From Chryseobacterium oryzae (GTDB taxonomy: Bacteria > Bacteroidota > Bacteroidia > Flavobacteriales > Weeksellaceae), in assembly GCF_022811665.1 (NCBI RefSeq), contig NZ_CP094529.1, forward strand, positions 3,038,001-3,102,000: a stretch of DNA of 64,000 bases, read 5' to 3'. Positions 43,121 through 51,730 of the stretch are shown here, piece after piece. Within the stretch, counting starts at the first letter, position 1. The number at the start of each line of letters is the position of its first letter. The notes beneath the pieces were generated by a model that made no database searches, was not told the origin of the DNA, and saw nothing but the letters and a program-made list of their open reading frames with translations. A program made the translations under genes and the position numbers.

Positions 43121-43615
43121 TTATTTATTAAAAATTGCCGGATCTATATTTTCCGGGCGGAAAGGGAGTTTTTTAAAATCTTCTCTTGTCATTAGGATGG
43201 TTTCGGCGGTTTTGTATTTGTTCATCGCTTCCACTACATCATCCGGCGGAGAAGTCATTTTTCTGAGCATCGTATCAATCCAAACCCCGGTTGCTTCAGA
43301 TGTGGCACAGTGAGAACCATCGGGGAGATAAAATTTATGTACAAAACGGTAAATGGATGCGTCTTCTGCACAACCATCAATTTCAAGACTTACTATTACC
43401 TTTTGATCGGCAAAAATTTCTTTAAAGAAAGAAAATCTTTCGTGCATAATTACAGGACCAATGCCCCAACGGCTCATTTGGGTAACGCCCATTTTTTCTT
43501 TTTTCATAAACGCCATTCTGGTCTGTGCACAGTATTGCACGTAAGAAGAATTGGCAAGATGCTTATTGGCATCCAGATCGCTCCAGCGAACTTCGAATGT
43601 ATGGTAAAAAGTCAT
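43121..43615 (-). CDS. Acyl-CoA thioesterase, 4HBT hotdog family
   Basis: The 164-residue protein has the 4-hydroxybenzoyl-CoA-thioesterase hotdog pattern: VRWSDLDANKHLANSSYVQYCAQTRMAFM near the N-terminus carries the catalytic aspartate, and VSLEIDG and FYLPDGSHCATSEATGVWID form the later strands. The acyl substrate is unknown. It is probably co-transcribed with thiL. Confidence 0.85.
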   Translation of the reverse strand: MTFYHTFEVRWSDLDANKHLANSSYVQYCAQTRMAFMKKEKMGVTQMSRWGIGPVIMHERFSFFKEIFADQKVIVSLEIDGCAEDASIYRFVHKFYLPDGSHCATSEATGVWIDTMLRKMTSPPDDVVEAMNKYKTAETILMTREDFKKLPFRPENIDPAIFNK

Positions 43616-43686
43616 TTTAAAAAAAATAGTTTAGTTTGAATTAAAAGAAAAGATCACAAATTCTTTATTAGAAAATCAACGTTATG

Positions 43687-43753
43687 TTTGTCATTCCGCA
43701 GGAATCTAAAAACAATAGCCTTTCTTCAACTGAGATTCCTACGGAATGACAAA
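43687..43753. repeat. Long inverted repeat with CATTCCG arms
   Basis: TTTGTCATTCCGCAGGAATCT (positions 43687-43707) pairs with 43733-43753 over 21 bp with one mismatch, around a 25-nt loop. It lies between two divergent genes, so it is not a simple terminator. It may be a member of a dispersed palindromic repeat family of these genomes; only one copy is in the window. Confidence 0.75.
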
Positions 43754-43852
43754 TTGAATGAATATGAAAGCTCTTGTGATTATTAATTTACTTTTAAAAT
43801 TCAAAAATTATAATTCCCAAAATTACTCAAATAAGATGGTTTATAAAAATTG

Positions 43853-43860
43853 TAGTTTTG
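43853..43860 (+). promoter_or_regulatory. -7 promoter box for the flavoprotein gene
   Basis: TAGTTTTG matches TAnnTTTG and lies 33 nt before the ATG at 43894. A -33 element is not clear. Confidence 0.5.
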
Positions 43861-43893
43861 TAAAAATAATCTTCAGCATAAGATTAAATCATT

Positions 43894-45096
43894 ATGAAAC
43901 AAATTATCATTATCGGAGGAGGTGCTGCAGGATTTTTCTGTGCTGCCAATCTTGACGAAAAAAAATATAAAATCACCATTTTGGAGCAGAATTCTGACGT
44001 TCTTCAGAAAGTGAAAATTTCCGGAGGTGGTCGCTGCAATGTAACTCATGCCTGTTTTGATCCAAAAGAGCTGGTTCAGTTTTATCCTCGCGGAAACAAA
44101 GAACTGCTGAGTGTTTTCACCAAATTCCAGCCGGGAGATACGATGGATTGGTTCGAAAAACGAAAAGTATCGTTGAAAATAGAAAATGATAACAGAGTTT
44201 TCCCGGAAAGCAATTCTTCGCAAACCATTATCAATACTTTTCTGAATGAAATTCAGCAGAAAAAGGTTGAAGTGAAAACGAAATGTTCGGTTAAAGAGAT
44301 TGAAAAAACGGATGAAAAATATTCGGTTAAAACCAGTTTAGGAGATTTTGAAGCAGATTTTGTGATTTATACCACAGGAAGTTCGCCAAAATCTTTAAAA
44401 ATGATAGAGAATTTAGGTCATAAAATCGTTGATCTGGTTCCTTCTCTTTTTACTTTTAATATTAAAGATGATTTGCTGAAAGATTTGGCAGGAACAAGTT
44501 TCGAAATGGCAGAAACCTCCATTCCCAAACTGAAAACCGAAGAGAGCGGGCCGCTTTTGATTACGCATTGGGGACTTTCGGGACCTGCAATTTTAAAAAT
44601 TTCTGCCTGGGAAGCCATTAATCTGGCAAAAGTAAAATACAACTTTGAAATTGAAGTTAATTTTATTTCCAAAGATTTTGATGATGCCGAAGAACTATTT
44701 CAGAATTTTAAACAATCGAATCCAAAGAAATCTATCGGACAGTCTAAAATATTTGAAGTAACCAATCGTTTTTGGCAGAGAATACTGGAAGTTTCAAAAG
44801 TCGATTTGAATAAACAAATTGCAAATATTTCAGGCAAAGAAATGCAAACGATTCTTGAAAATTTATGCAAAAAGAAATTTCAGGTTACCGGAAAATCTAC
44901 TTTTAAGGATGAATTTGTAACCGCTGGAGGTGTTGATTTAAAGGAGATTAACTTTAAAAATATGTCTTCAAAATTGTTGCCTAATTTGTATATTGCCGGA
45001 GAAGTTTTAAATATTGATGCGGTAACCGGCGGATTTAATTTTCAGGCATGTTGGAGTGAAGCCTGGCTGATTGCACAGGATTTGAACCAATTATAA
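43894..45096 (+). CDS. HI0933/BaiN-type flavoprotein oxidoreductase
   Basis: The 400-residue protein starts with an FAD-binding dinucleotide fold (IIIGGGAAGFFCAANL, residues 4-19), followed by KVKISGGGRCNVTHA and FPESNSSQTIINTF, which mark the HI0933-like family. The C-terminal AGEVLNIDAVTGGFNFQACWSEAW carries the second FAD contact. The physiological substrate of this family is mostly unknown. It should be cytoplasmic. Confidence 0.9.
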   Translation: MKQIIIIGGGAAGFFCAANLDEKKYKITILEQNSDVLQKVKISGGGRCNVTHACFDPKELVQFYPRGNKELLSVFTKFQPGDTMDWFEKRKVSLKIENDNRVFPESNSSQTIINTFLNEIQQKKVEVKTKCSVKEIEKTDEKYSVKTSLGDFEADFVIYTTGSSPKSLKMIENLGHKIVDLVPSLFTFNIKDDLLKDLAGTSFEMAETSIPKLKTEESGPLLITHWGLSGPAILKISAWEAINLAKVKYNFEIEVNFISKDFDDAEELFQNFKQSNPKKSIGQSKIFEVTNRFWQRILEVSKVDLNKQIANISGKEMQTILENLCKKKFQVTGKSTFKDEFVTAGGVDLKEINFKNMSSKLLPNLYIAGEVLNIDAVTGGFNFQACWSEAWLIAQDLNQL

Positions 45097-45129
45097 AAAG
45101 TTTATTTTCCGTAAGAATTTTAATAAAAT

Positions 45130-45768
45130 ATGCTTTCAGCTAAAAAAAATATTTCGAGTTTATTCAAAATCCTTTTAATTATCGGGTTCGGATATTTCTT
45201 TTGGCTGATGTTGAAAATTACCTTCGAATATATTCCTTTGAAAAGTGATGTAAGTTTTTTAATGATTAAACAAACTGAAGTTACAGACAGACCAGAATAT
45301 CTTTATTTTTTTTACACTCACGTTTACACAAGTATTTTTGTTCTACTAACCGGTTTTTTAGCCATTCTCAGAAAAGATTTTGGTGTGAAAAATTTCCATA
45401 AAAGCACAGGGAAAATATATGTTTTTCTAATTCTTTTATTTGCAGCACCATCAGGAATTTATATGGGAGTTTTTGCCAATGGAGGATTTCTTTCTAAAAT
45501 TTCATTTGTGATTTTGGGGAGTTTATGGTGGTTCTCAACGTTTAAAGCTTATCAATTAGCCCGACAGAAAAAATTTACAGAACATAAAAAATGGATGTGG
45601 CGAAGTTTTGCATTGACAATTTCTGCCATTACCTTGAGAATGTGGAAAGTAATTATTGTATATTTATTCCACCCGAATCCGATGGATGTCTATCAAATCA
45701 TAGCGTGGTTGGGTTGGGTTCCAAACATTATTTTAATAGAATATTTAATTTTAAAAAAACACATTTAA
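45130..45768 (+). CDS. DUF2306-type membrane protein
   Basis: The 212-residue protein has about six membrane spans with conserved histidines in FFYTHVYTSIFVLLTGF, KNFHKSTGKIYVF and EHKKWMWRSFALT, the pattern of the DUF2306 family. Histidine spacing suggests metal or haem binding, but no function is proven. It follows the flavoprotein gene by 33 nt and precedes the YARHG gene by 4 nt, so the three probably form one transcript. Confidence 0.78.
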   Translation: MLSAKKNISSLFKILLIIGFGYFFWLMLKITFEYIPLKSDVSFLMIKQTEVTDRPEYLYFFYTHVYTSIFVLLTGFLAILRKDFGVKNFHKSTGKIYVFLILLFAAPSGIYMGVFANGGFLSKISFVILGSLWWFSTFKAYQLARQKKFTEHKKWMWRSFALTISAITLRMWKVIIVYLFHPNPMDVYQIIAWLGWVPNIILIEYLILKKHI

Positions 45769-45772
45769 TTGT

Positions 45773-46693
45773 ATGAAAATTTTAAAAATTTCTTTAATTG
45801 CCCTTTTTGTCATCAGTTTATCTTCCTGTAAAAAAGAGACGGAAACCCATGCGAAGTCTAAAGACAGCTTAGCTGTAAAGAAAGATTCTGTAATCGTTCC
45901 CGAAGTACATAAAGAGTATTACGGTATTTACATGGGCGATTTTGAGGGGAGAGGTCAAGTCTATGACAGCGAGACGAAGGAGTATTATGATGGAATTGAT
46001 TTCAAAAAAATCTCATTAAAAATCAACAGGATTACCAAAGACAGCGTTTACGGACAAAGCATTGTAGATGGAGCTCAAAGACCTTTCAGAGGGGTTTTTA
46101 AAGAAGGTTCCCAAACTTTTGTTTTGGATGAACCCGGAAATGATAAAACCGACGGAAGGTTTGAAGTGAAACTCAAAAACGACAGTATCACCGGGAAATG
46201 GACAGCCTTCAACAAGTCTGCAGTAAAAGCACCTTTGAAAAATCTGAAGCTGATTAAAAAGGAGTTTGTTTATAATCCCAATTTTATGCTGGATGAAAAT
46301 TCTGATGTGGTAGACTGGGAAAATACCAAATATTCTAAAGAAAAATATACGGATGAAGAAACTGGGAAAACCGAAACTTTTACCGCCTCAAAAAATAGAT
46401 ATGCTTCTAAAGCCATATTTAAGATCAATGCTTCCAGGCAAAAGCTTACCGAAAAAGACTTAAAAAACCTCAGAAAACTCGATATGGAAATTATTAAAAA
46501 TGCAGTTTTTGCAAGACACGGCTATGCATTTAAAAAACCTACGTACCGATATTTTTTTGAGCAGACAGACTGGTATATTCCGGTTTCTAACAATGTTGAT
46601 GGCGAGCTTACTCCCTTGGAAAAAGACAATGTTGCTTTACTGAACCGTTTTATTCAATACGCAGAAGATAAGTATGACCAGTTTGGGAGATAA
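45773..46693 (+). CDS. YARHG-domain lipoprotein
   Basis: The 306-residue protein has a lipoprotein signal (SLSSCKKE, lipidated cysteine near residue 19), a beta-rich middle part and a C-terminal YARHG domain at about residues 215-300 (RKLDMEIIKNAVFARHGYAFKKPTYRYFFEQTDWY). YARHG domains occur in extracytoplasmic proteins of unknown role. It converges with the DUF2809 gene, with only 2 nt between stops. Confidence 0.85.
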   Translation: MKILKISLIALFVISLSSCKKETETHAKSKDSLAVKKDSVIVPEVHKEYYGIYMGDFEGRGQVYDSETKEYYDGIDFKKISLKINRITKDSVYGQSIVDGAQRPFRGVFKEGSQTFVLDEPGNDKTDGRFEVKLKNDSITGKWTAFNKSAVKAPLKNLKLIKKEFVYNPNFMLDENSDVVDWENTKYSKEKYTDEETGKTETFTASKNRYASKAIFKINASRQKLTEKDLKNLRKLDMEIIKNAVFARHGYAFKKPTYRYFFEQTDWYIPVSNNVDGELTPLEKDNVALLNRFIQYAEDKYDQFGR

Positions 46694-46695
46694 TC

Positions 46696-47097
46696 TTAAC
46701 CCTTTTTCCTGAATTGGAAGGAGGTATAAACGATCAGACATCCAACTGCATAACACAAAATATCTATCCACGAGAAAGAATTTCCAATAACAATATACAT
46801 TAGGCTTCCTGGTTGGAAGCCTAATTTTTCGGCAATATTTAAATACTGTGCAAACTCTACGAGGCACGAGAAAATAAAAATTCCGATGATCAGTTTTTCT
46901 CTGTCTATTTGTAAAAAAGTCCTAACAAAAGTATAAAGTAATATTACAGCAATTACATCCCCTAAATAGGCACGCACAAAAAAAACATCTCTAAGCTTTG
47001 TCGCGATTAAAACCTCTACTAAAAAAAGCAAAATTGTAAGAACAAAAAAAGGGATGCTGAATTTTAGCTTGAAATCGAAATCTTTGTTTTCCACCAT
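46696..47097 (-). CDS. DUF2809 family membrane protein
   Basis: The 133-residue protein has four hydrophobic spans and the family pattern FVRAYLGDVIAVILLYTFVRTF, EFAQYLNIAEKLGFQPGSLMYIVIGNSFSWIDILCYAVGCL. The function is unknown. It is a single gene. Confidence 0.82.
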   Translation of the reverse strand: MVENKDFDFKLKFSIPFFVLTILLFLVEVLIATKLRDVFFVRAYLGDVIAVILLYTFVRTFLQIDREKLIIGIFIFSCLVEFAQYLNIAEKLGFQPGSLMYIVIGNSFSWIDILCYAVGCLIVYTSFQFRKKG

Positions 47098-47154
47098 TTT
47101 AAAATGTTACTGTAATGTAAATATAAAACAAATTACAAATAATTCTAAATATCT

Positions 47155-47162
47155 TAACTTTG
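47155..47162 (+). promoter_or_regulatory. -7 promoter box for the gene at 47217
   Basis: TAACTTTG matches TAnnTTTG and lies 54 nt before the ATG. Confidence 0.5.
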
Positions 47163-47216
47163 CAATCATTAACTGGAATCAAATCCTGATTTAAAAATTC
47201 CACAATTAAAAACAAA

Positions 47217-48092
47217 ATGATTAAAACCATCCTAATTTCTATTGCAGTAATTAGCAGTGTTTTCTTATCTGCACAAGATTCTGCTTCGGTTGCCTCAAAA
47301 AATCCTGAAATAAATACAATTCCGGTTTCAGATTCAATATCTGCTACAGATTTAGATTTTTTAAAGAAAAAATTCGACTTGAAAGATGTTGCATTAAGTG
47401 CAGATACAACACCTGAATTTGTGGGTGGAATGAAACAATTCAGAAAAAGATTTTTTGAGTTTTACAAAGTTTCTCATTCTAAAAAAGATAATGTACGTCT
47501 TTATTTTGTTGTAGAAAAAACCGGATACGTAAGAAATTACATCGCAATTTCTCCAAATAAAAAACTGAATAAAGATGCAGAAACAGCCATGCAGAAAGTT
47601 TTTGAACGCTGGAAACCTGCTACCATTAAAAATCAAGCGGTAAGGTATCTTATGGTTTTTCCTGTTTCCACAGAAACTTTTATTGAGGACAACAAAGAAG
47701 ACGAAAATAGTAAGCTTCAGAATATTAACGCAGCCGAAATTCCGGATCTGAATTATCTAAAAACTGTTTTTGATCTAAAAGGGGTTGTTTCTAAAGCAGA
47801 TACAGCACCCGAATTCCCTAACGGAATGAAAGCTTTTAAAAGAAAATATTTTGAAGCTATTGAAACTCTGAATCTTAAAAACAATGAAAAATTAGATGTA
47901 CATCTTTATTTTATTGTTGAAGAAAACGGTTATGTAAGAAATGTTACCGCAGTAGGAAAAAACAAAAAACACGTTAAAGAAGCAGAATTAGGAATCAGTA
48001 GATTAACTGAACGTTGGAAACCAGCCACAATAAACGGGAAACCTGTACGGTATCTTTTTTACTTCCCTTTGGTTAGCAAAAAGTATGATTAA
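47217..48092 (+). CDS. Exported protein with two TonB C-terminal-like domains
   Basis: The 291-residue protein has a signal peptide (cleavage near residue 19, FLSAQ) and two tandem copies of one module. Copy 1 (about 60-150) and copy 2 (about 190-288) each contain LDFLKK/LNYLKT, DLK(D/G)V, ADT(T/A)PEF..GMK.F, VRLYFVVE/VHLYFIVE, GYVRN and ERWKPATI. WKPA followed by a proline-containing strand is typical of TonB/energy-transducer C-terminal domains. There is no membrane anchor, so it should be free in the periplasm. A single-domain relative follows at 48149. Confidence 0.75.
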   Translation: MIKTILISIAVISSVFLSAQDSASVASKNPEINTIPVSDSISATDLDFLKKKFDLKDVALSADTTPEFVGGMKQFRKRFFEFYKVSHSKKDNVRLYFVVEKTGYVRNYIAISPNKKLNKDAETAMQKVFERWKPATIKNQAVRYLMVFPVSTETFIEDNKEDENSKLQNINAAEIPDLNYLKTVFDLKGVVSKADTAPEFPNGMKAFKRKYFEAIETLNLKNNEKLDVHLYFIVEENGYVRNVTAVGKNKKHVKEAELGISRLTERWKPATINGKPVRYLFYFPLVSKKYD

Positions 48093-48148
48093 ATTGCATT
48101 GGTTTCTGGACAACATCCAATAAGTTAAATAATTACCTGGGAAAACTT

Positions 48149-48592
48149 ATGAAATATATTATTACCGCAATAGCTTTAATTTTTAGCATTACCGCTTTTG
48201 GGCAAGTTGCTAGCTCCACTGAAGTGCCTCTTCCGGTTTCTCAAGAGGACAAGAATAAGCCCATAGATTTCCTGATAGTTTATAAAAATCCAGATGTAAT
48301 GCCCGATTTTCCTGAAGGAATTTCAGCTTTTAGAACTCAATTCCAGAATGCTGTCGACACCAATGCTTTTCACCCTGAAAATGGAGAAAACGATCTCAAA
48401 GCTTTAATAAGTTTCATCATAGAAAGAGACGGCAGTATGACCGATGTAAAAGTAAGCGGCTCCAACGAAAAATTCAATGCCGAAGTTAAAAAAGCGGTAC
48501 GAAGCATTAAAGACAAATGGAAACCGGGTAAAATTAAAGGACAAGCTGTAAGAAGCCGATATAAAATACCTTTAACAATAAAAATCAGTTAA
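48149..48592 (+). CDS. Exported protein with one TonB C-terminal-like domain
   Basis: The 147-residue protein has a signal peptide (cleavage near residue 19, TAFGQ) and one module with PDFPEGISAFRTQF, ISFIIERDGSMTDVKV and IKDKWKPGKIKGQAVRSRYKIPLTI. It is related to the two-module protein 56 nt upstream and is probably in the same transcript. The partner and role are unknown. Confidence 0.75.
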   Translation: MKYIITAIALIFSITAFGQVASSTEVPLPVSQEDKNKPIDFLIVYKNPDVMPDFPEGISAFRTQFQNAVDTNAFHPENGENDLKALISFIIERDGSMTDVKVSGSNEKFNAEVKKAVRSIKDKWKPGKIKGQAVRSRYKIPLTIKIS

Positions 48593-48597
48593 AATTT

Positions 48598-51189
48598 TTA
48601 CCCTCCGATCATTTTTTTAATTGAATTCAATTTCATCAAAGCCTCAATCGGCGTCAATGTATTGATGTCGATTTTTGTAAGTTCTTCCCGAATATTTTCC
48701 AAAACAGGATCGTCCAGCTGAAAAAATGATAACTGCATGTTTTCTTCCGTCACTCTTTTAATGCTTTCTGAAGATCCTCCACTTTGAGAACGGCTTGCTT
48801 CAAGGGTTTTCAAAATTTCATTGGCTCTGTTCACAACTTTTGATGGCATTCCTGCCAATTTTGCTACGTGAATACCAAAACTGTGTTCACTTCCACCCGG
48901 AACAAGTTTTCTGAGGAAAATTATATTTCCTTTATTTTCCTGAATAGAAACATGAAAATTTTTAATTCTTTCAAAATTCACGGTCATCTCATTCAGTTCA
49001 TGATAATGAGTGGCAAACAAAGTTTTAGCCTGTGTAGGATGTTGGTGAAGGTATTCTGCAATTGCCCATGCAATAGAAACACCATCGTAGGTAGACGTTC
49101 CGCGTCCGATTTCATCCAAAAGAATCAGGCTTCTTTCCGAAATATTATTAAGAATATTCGCCGCTTCGTTCATTTCAACCATAAAAGTCGATTCGCCCGC
49201 AGAAATATTATCACTTGCTCCTACTCTGGTAAATATTTTATCTAAAACTCCTATTTCTGCATGTTTTGCAGGTACAAAGCTGCCTATCTGAGCCAAAAGA
49301 CACACAATTGCAGTCTGACGCAAAATGGCAGATTTCCCCGCCATGTTGGGTCCTGTAACCATGATAATCTGCTGAGAATATTTATCTAAAAAAATATCAT
49401 TCGGAATGTACTTTTCACCTAACGGAAGTGCATTTTCTATAATCGGGTGTCTTGCTTCTTTCAGATCGATAGAAAAATTTTCATTCAGTACCGGTTTGGT
49501 ATAGCTTTCAGATACAGCCAGTTCAGATAATCCGACAGCTACATCCAACTGTGCAATGATAGTAGAGTTTTCCTGAATTTTATCAATATATATCATAGTA
49601 TCAGAACAAACTTTACGGTAAAGTTCATTTTCCAAAACACTAATTTTTTCTTCTGCACCTAGAATCTGATTTTCGTATTCTTTCAGCTCTTCTGTGATGT
49701 ACCGCTCTGCATTCACCAACGTTTGCTTTCTCAGCCATTCGGCAGGTACTTTGTCTTTGTGGGTATTTCGGACCTCAATAAAATATCCGAACACGTTATT
49801 AAAATCTATTTTCAGACTAGAAATACCTGTTCTTTCTATTTCTCTTTGGCACATTTCATCCAAAAATCCTCTTCCTTTACTTTGAAGCCCACGAAGATGA
49901 TCTAACTCAACCGAAATATTTTCTTTAATTACATTTCCTTTGGCAAGACTTACGGGAAGTTCGTCATTCAAATGATTTTCCAGTAAAACAATGAGTTCAT
50001 CCAAATTATTTATGGGTTCCAACCACGCCAAAACATCTGCATGAGGATGCAGTAAGTATTTAATTTTCTGAATATTGATAAGACTTTGTCGAAGATATCC
50101 CAATTCTTTAGGAGAAATTTTTTCGGCAGCCAGCTTTCCCATTAATCGGTCTAAATCTGAAATTGAACGGAGCAAAACAGAGATTTCATACTTTAGATGA
50201 TCGTTTTCGTTGAGAAAATCTATTAAAGAAAGCCTTCTGTTAATCTCATGAACCGATTTTAAAGGAAGTATAATTCTTCTTCTTAAAAGCCTTCCACCCA
50301 TTGGTGTAGACGTTTTATCTACAATATCCAAAAGTGATTTCCCTTTGGCATTGCTCGGATAAACGATTTCTAAATTTCTGAGCGTAAAATGATCCATCAT
50401 CAGATAATCTTCCTGCGGAATTACCTGAATTTTGGTAATATGTGCCAATAAGTTGTGATGAGTATCCTCCACAAGATAAGCGAAAATAGCTCCTGCTGCT
50501 GTAATCGCCAATTGAGAATTTTCTACCCCAAAACCTTTTAAAGAATTGGTTTTAAAATGATTGGTAAGTTTCTCGTATGCAAAATTATATTGATAAGCCC
50601 AATCTTCAAGCTTAAAAACATTTTTATTCTTAAGTTGCTCCGGAATCTGAACACTGCGTTGGTAAATAATCTCACTAGGATCGAACGTGCTTACGATATG
50701 CAGGAGTTTTTCCAAATTACCTTCACTTACCAGAAATTCTCCCGTAGAAATATCTACCAAAGCAATTCCGTATTTTTCTTTTTCTTTGTGAAGCGATAGA
50801 AGAAAATTATTTTTCTTCGATGTTAAAACCTGATCGTTGAACGTTACTCCCGGAGTTACCAGTTCCGTAACGCCACGCTTTACGATTCCTTTTACCGATT
50901 TAGGATCTTCCAACTGGTCACAAATGGCAACTCTAATCCCTGCTCTCACAAGCTTCGGCAAATAAGAATCTACAGAATGATGCGGAAATCCAGCAAGCTC
51001 TATATGCCCTTCTCCATTGGCTCTTTTCGTTAAAACAATTCCTAAAATCTGTGATGTTTTTACAGCATCCTGCCCAAAAGTTTCGTAAAAATCACCTACT
51101 CTGAACAGCAAAAGCGCATCCGGATATTTCGCCTTGATGGTGTTATACTGAGTCATTAAAGGGGTTTCTTTTTTCGCTGCTTTTGCCAT
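48598..51189 (-). CDS. mutS: DNA mismatch repair protein MutS
   Basis: MutS recognises mismatched bases and recruits MutL. The mismatch-binding motif is FYE in LFRVGDFYETFG near residue 30. The ATPase has Walker A TGPNMAGKSAILRQT and Walker B LILLDEIGRGTS, with ATHYHEL in the signature region. I start at the ATG at 51189 (MAKAAKKETPLMTQY, 863 residues). The upstream in-frame ATG at 51246 precedes the -7 box at 51234-51241 and cannot be in the transcript if that promoter is used. Confidence 0.96.
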   Translation of the reverse strand: MAKAAKKETPLMTQYNTIKAKYPDALLLFRVGDFYETFGQDAVKTSQILGIVLTKRANGEGHIELAGFPHHSVDSYLPKLVRAGIRVAICDQLEDPKSVKGIVKRGVTELVTPGVTFNDQVLTSKKNNFLLSLHKEKEKYGIALVDISTGEFLVSEGNLEKLLHIVSTFDPSEIIYQRSVQIPEQLKNKNVFKLEDWAYQYNFAYEKLTNHFKTNSLKGFGVENSQLAITAAGAIFAYLVEDTHHNLLAHITKIQVIPQEDYLMMDHFTLRNLEIVYPSNAKGKSLLDIVDKTSTPMGGRLLRRRIILPLKSVHEINRRLSLIDFLNENDHLKYEISVLLRSISDLDRLMGKLAAEKISPKELGYLRQSLINIQKIKYLLHPHADVLAWLEPINNLDELIVLLENHLNDELPVSLAKGNVIKENISVELDHLRGLQSKGRGFLDEMCQREIERTGISSLKIDFNNVFGYFIEVRNTHKDKVPAEWLRKQTLVNAERYITEELKEYENQILGAEEKISVLENELYRKVCSDTMIYIDKIQENSTIIAQLDVAVGLSELAVSESYTKPVLNENFSIDLKEARHPIIENALPLGEKYIPNDIFLDKYSQQIIMVTGPNMAGKSAILRQTAIVCLLAQIGSFVPAKHAEIGVLDKIFTRVGASDNISAGESTFMVEMNEAANILNNISERSLILLDEIGRGTSTYDGVSIAWAIAEYLHQHPTQAKTLFATHYHELNEMTVNFERIKNFHVSIQENKGNIIFLRKLVPGGSEHSFGIHVAKLAGMPSKVVNRANEILKTLEASRSQSGGSSESIKRVTEENMQLSFFQLDDPVLENIREELTKIDINTLTPIEALMKLNSIKKMIGG

Positions 51190-51233
51190 TACAATCTGTC
51201 TTACAATTGGGACGGTAAAAGTAAGAAATAAAA

Positions 51234-51263
51234 CAAAAGTATTCAAGGAGATAACCGAGACAA
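51234..51263 (-). promoter_or_regulatory. mutS promoter
   Basis: On the minus strand TTG (51263-51261), a 19-nt spacer and TACTTTTG (51241-51234) match the Bacteroidota consensus. The start near 51229 gives a leader of about 40 nt. Confidence 0.7.
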
Positions 51264-51280
51264 CAAAAATCTAAAAACAG

Positions 51281-51288
51281 TATCTTTG
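51281..51288 (+). promoter_or_regulatory. -7 promoter box for sufE
   Basis: TATCTTTG matches TAnnTTTG and lies 19 nt before the sufE ATG at 51308. Confidence 0.55.
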
Positions 51289-51307
51289 CCAAAAGAAAAG
51301 TACCAAT

Positions 51308-51727
51308 ATGACCATCAAAGAAAAACAGCAGGATATCATTAACGAATTTGCCTTTTTGGATGACTGGGAACAGAAATACGAATATATTATTGATCTTGGA
51401 AAAGAGCTGAAGGGGCTGTCGGAAGATAAAAAAACAGACGAAAACCTCATCAAAGGCTGCCAAAGTAAAGTGTGGATTGATGCTGAATTTAAGGATGGAA
51501 AATTATTTTTCGATGCCGATTCGGACGGTATTTTGCCTAAAGGGATTGTTTCTCTTCTTATCAGCATTTACAGCGGGCATTCTACACAGGAAATTCTCGA
51601 CTCTGATTTCGATTTTATTTCCGAAATCGGGTTGCAGGAATTTTTGTCTCCATCCAGAGCCAACGGATTAATGGCAATGACCAAACAGATTAAATTTTAC
51701 GCTGTTGCTTATCAATTGAAATCTTAA
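51308..51727 (+). CDS. sufE: SufE family sulfur-transfer protein
   Basis: SufE accepts persulfide sulfur from the cysteine desulfurase SufS for Fe-S cluster assembly. The 139-residue protein places its acceptor cysteine at residue 51 (IKGCQSKVW), the same position as in the E. coli protein, and has the C-terminal SRANGLMAM motif. No sufBCDS genes are nearby. The glycosyltransferase gene begins 3 nt after its stop. Confidence 0.92.
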   Translation: MTIKEKQQDIINEFAFLDDWEQKYEYIIDLGKELKGLSEDKKTDENLIKGCQSKVWIDAEFKDGKLFFDADSDGILPKGIVSLLISIYSGHSTQEILDSDFDFISEIGLQEFLSPSRANGLMAMTKQIKFYAVAYQLKS

Positions 51728-51730
51728 GAA

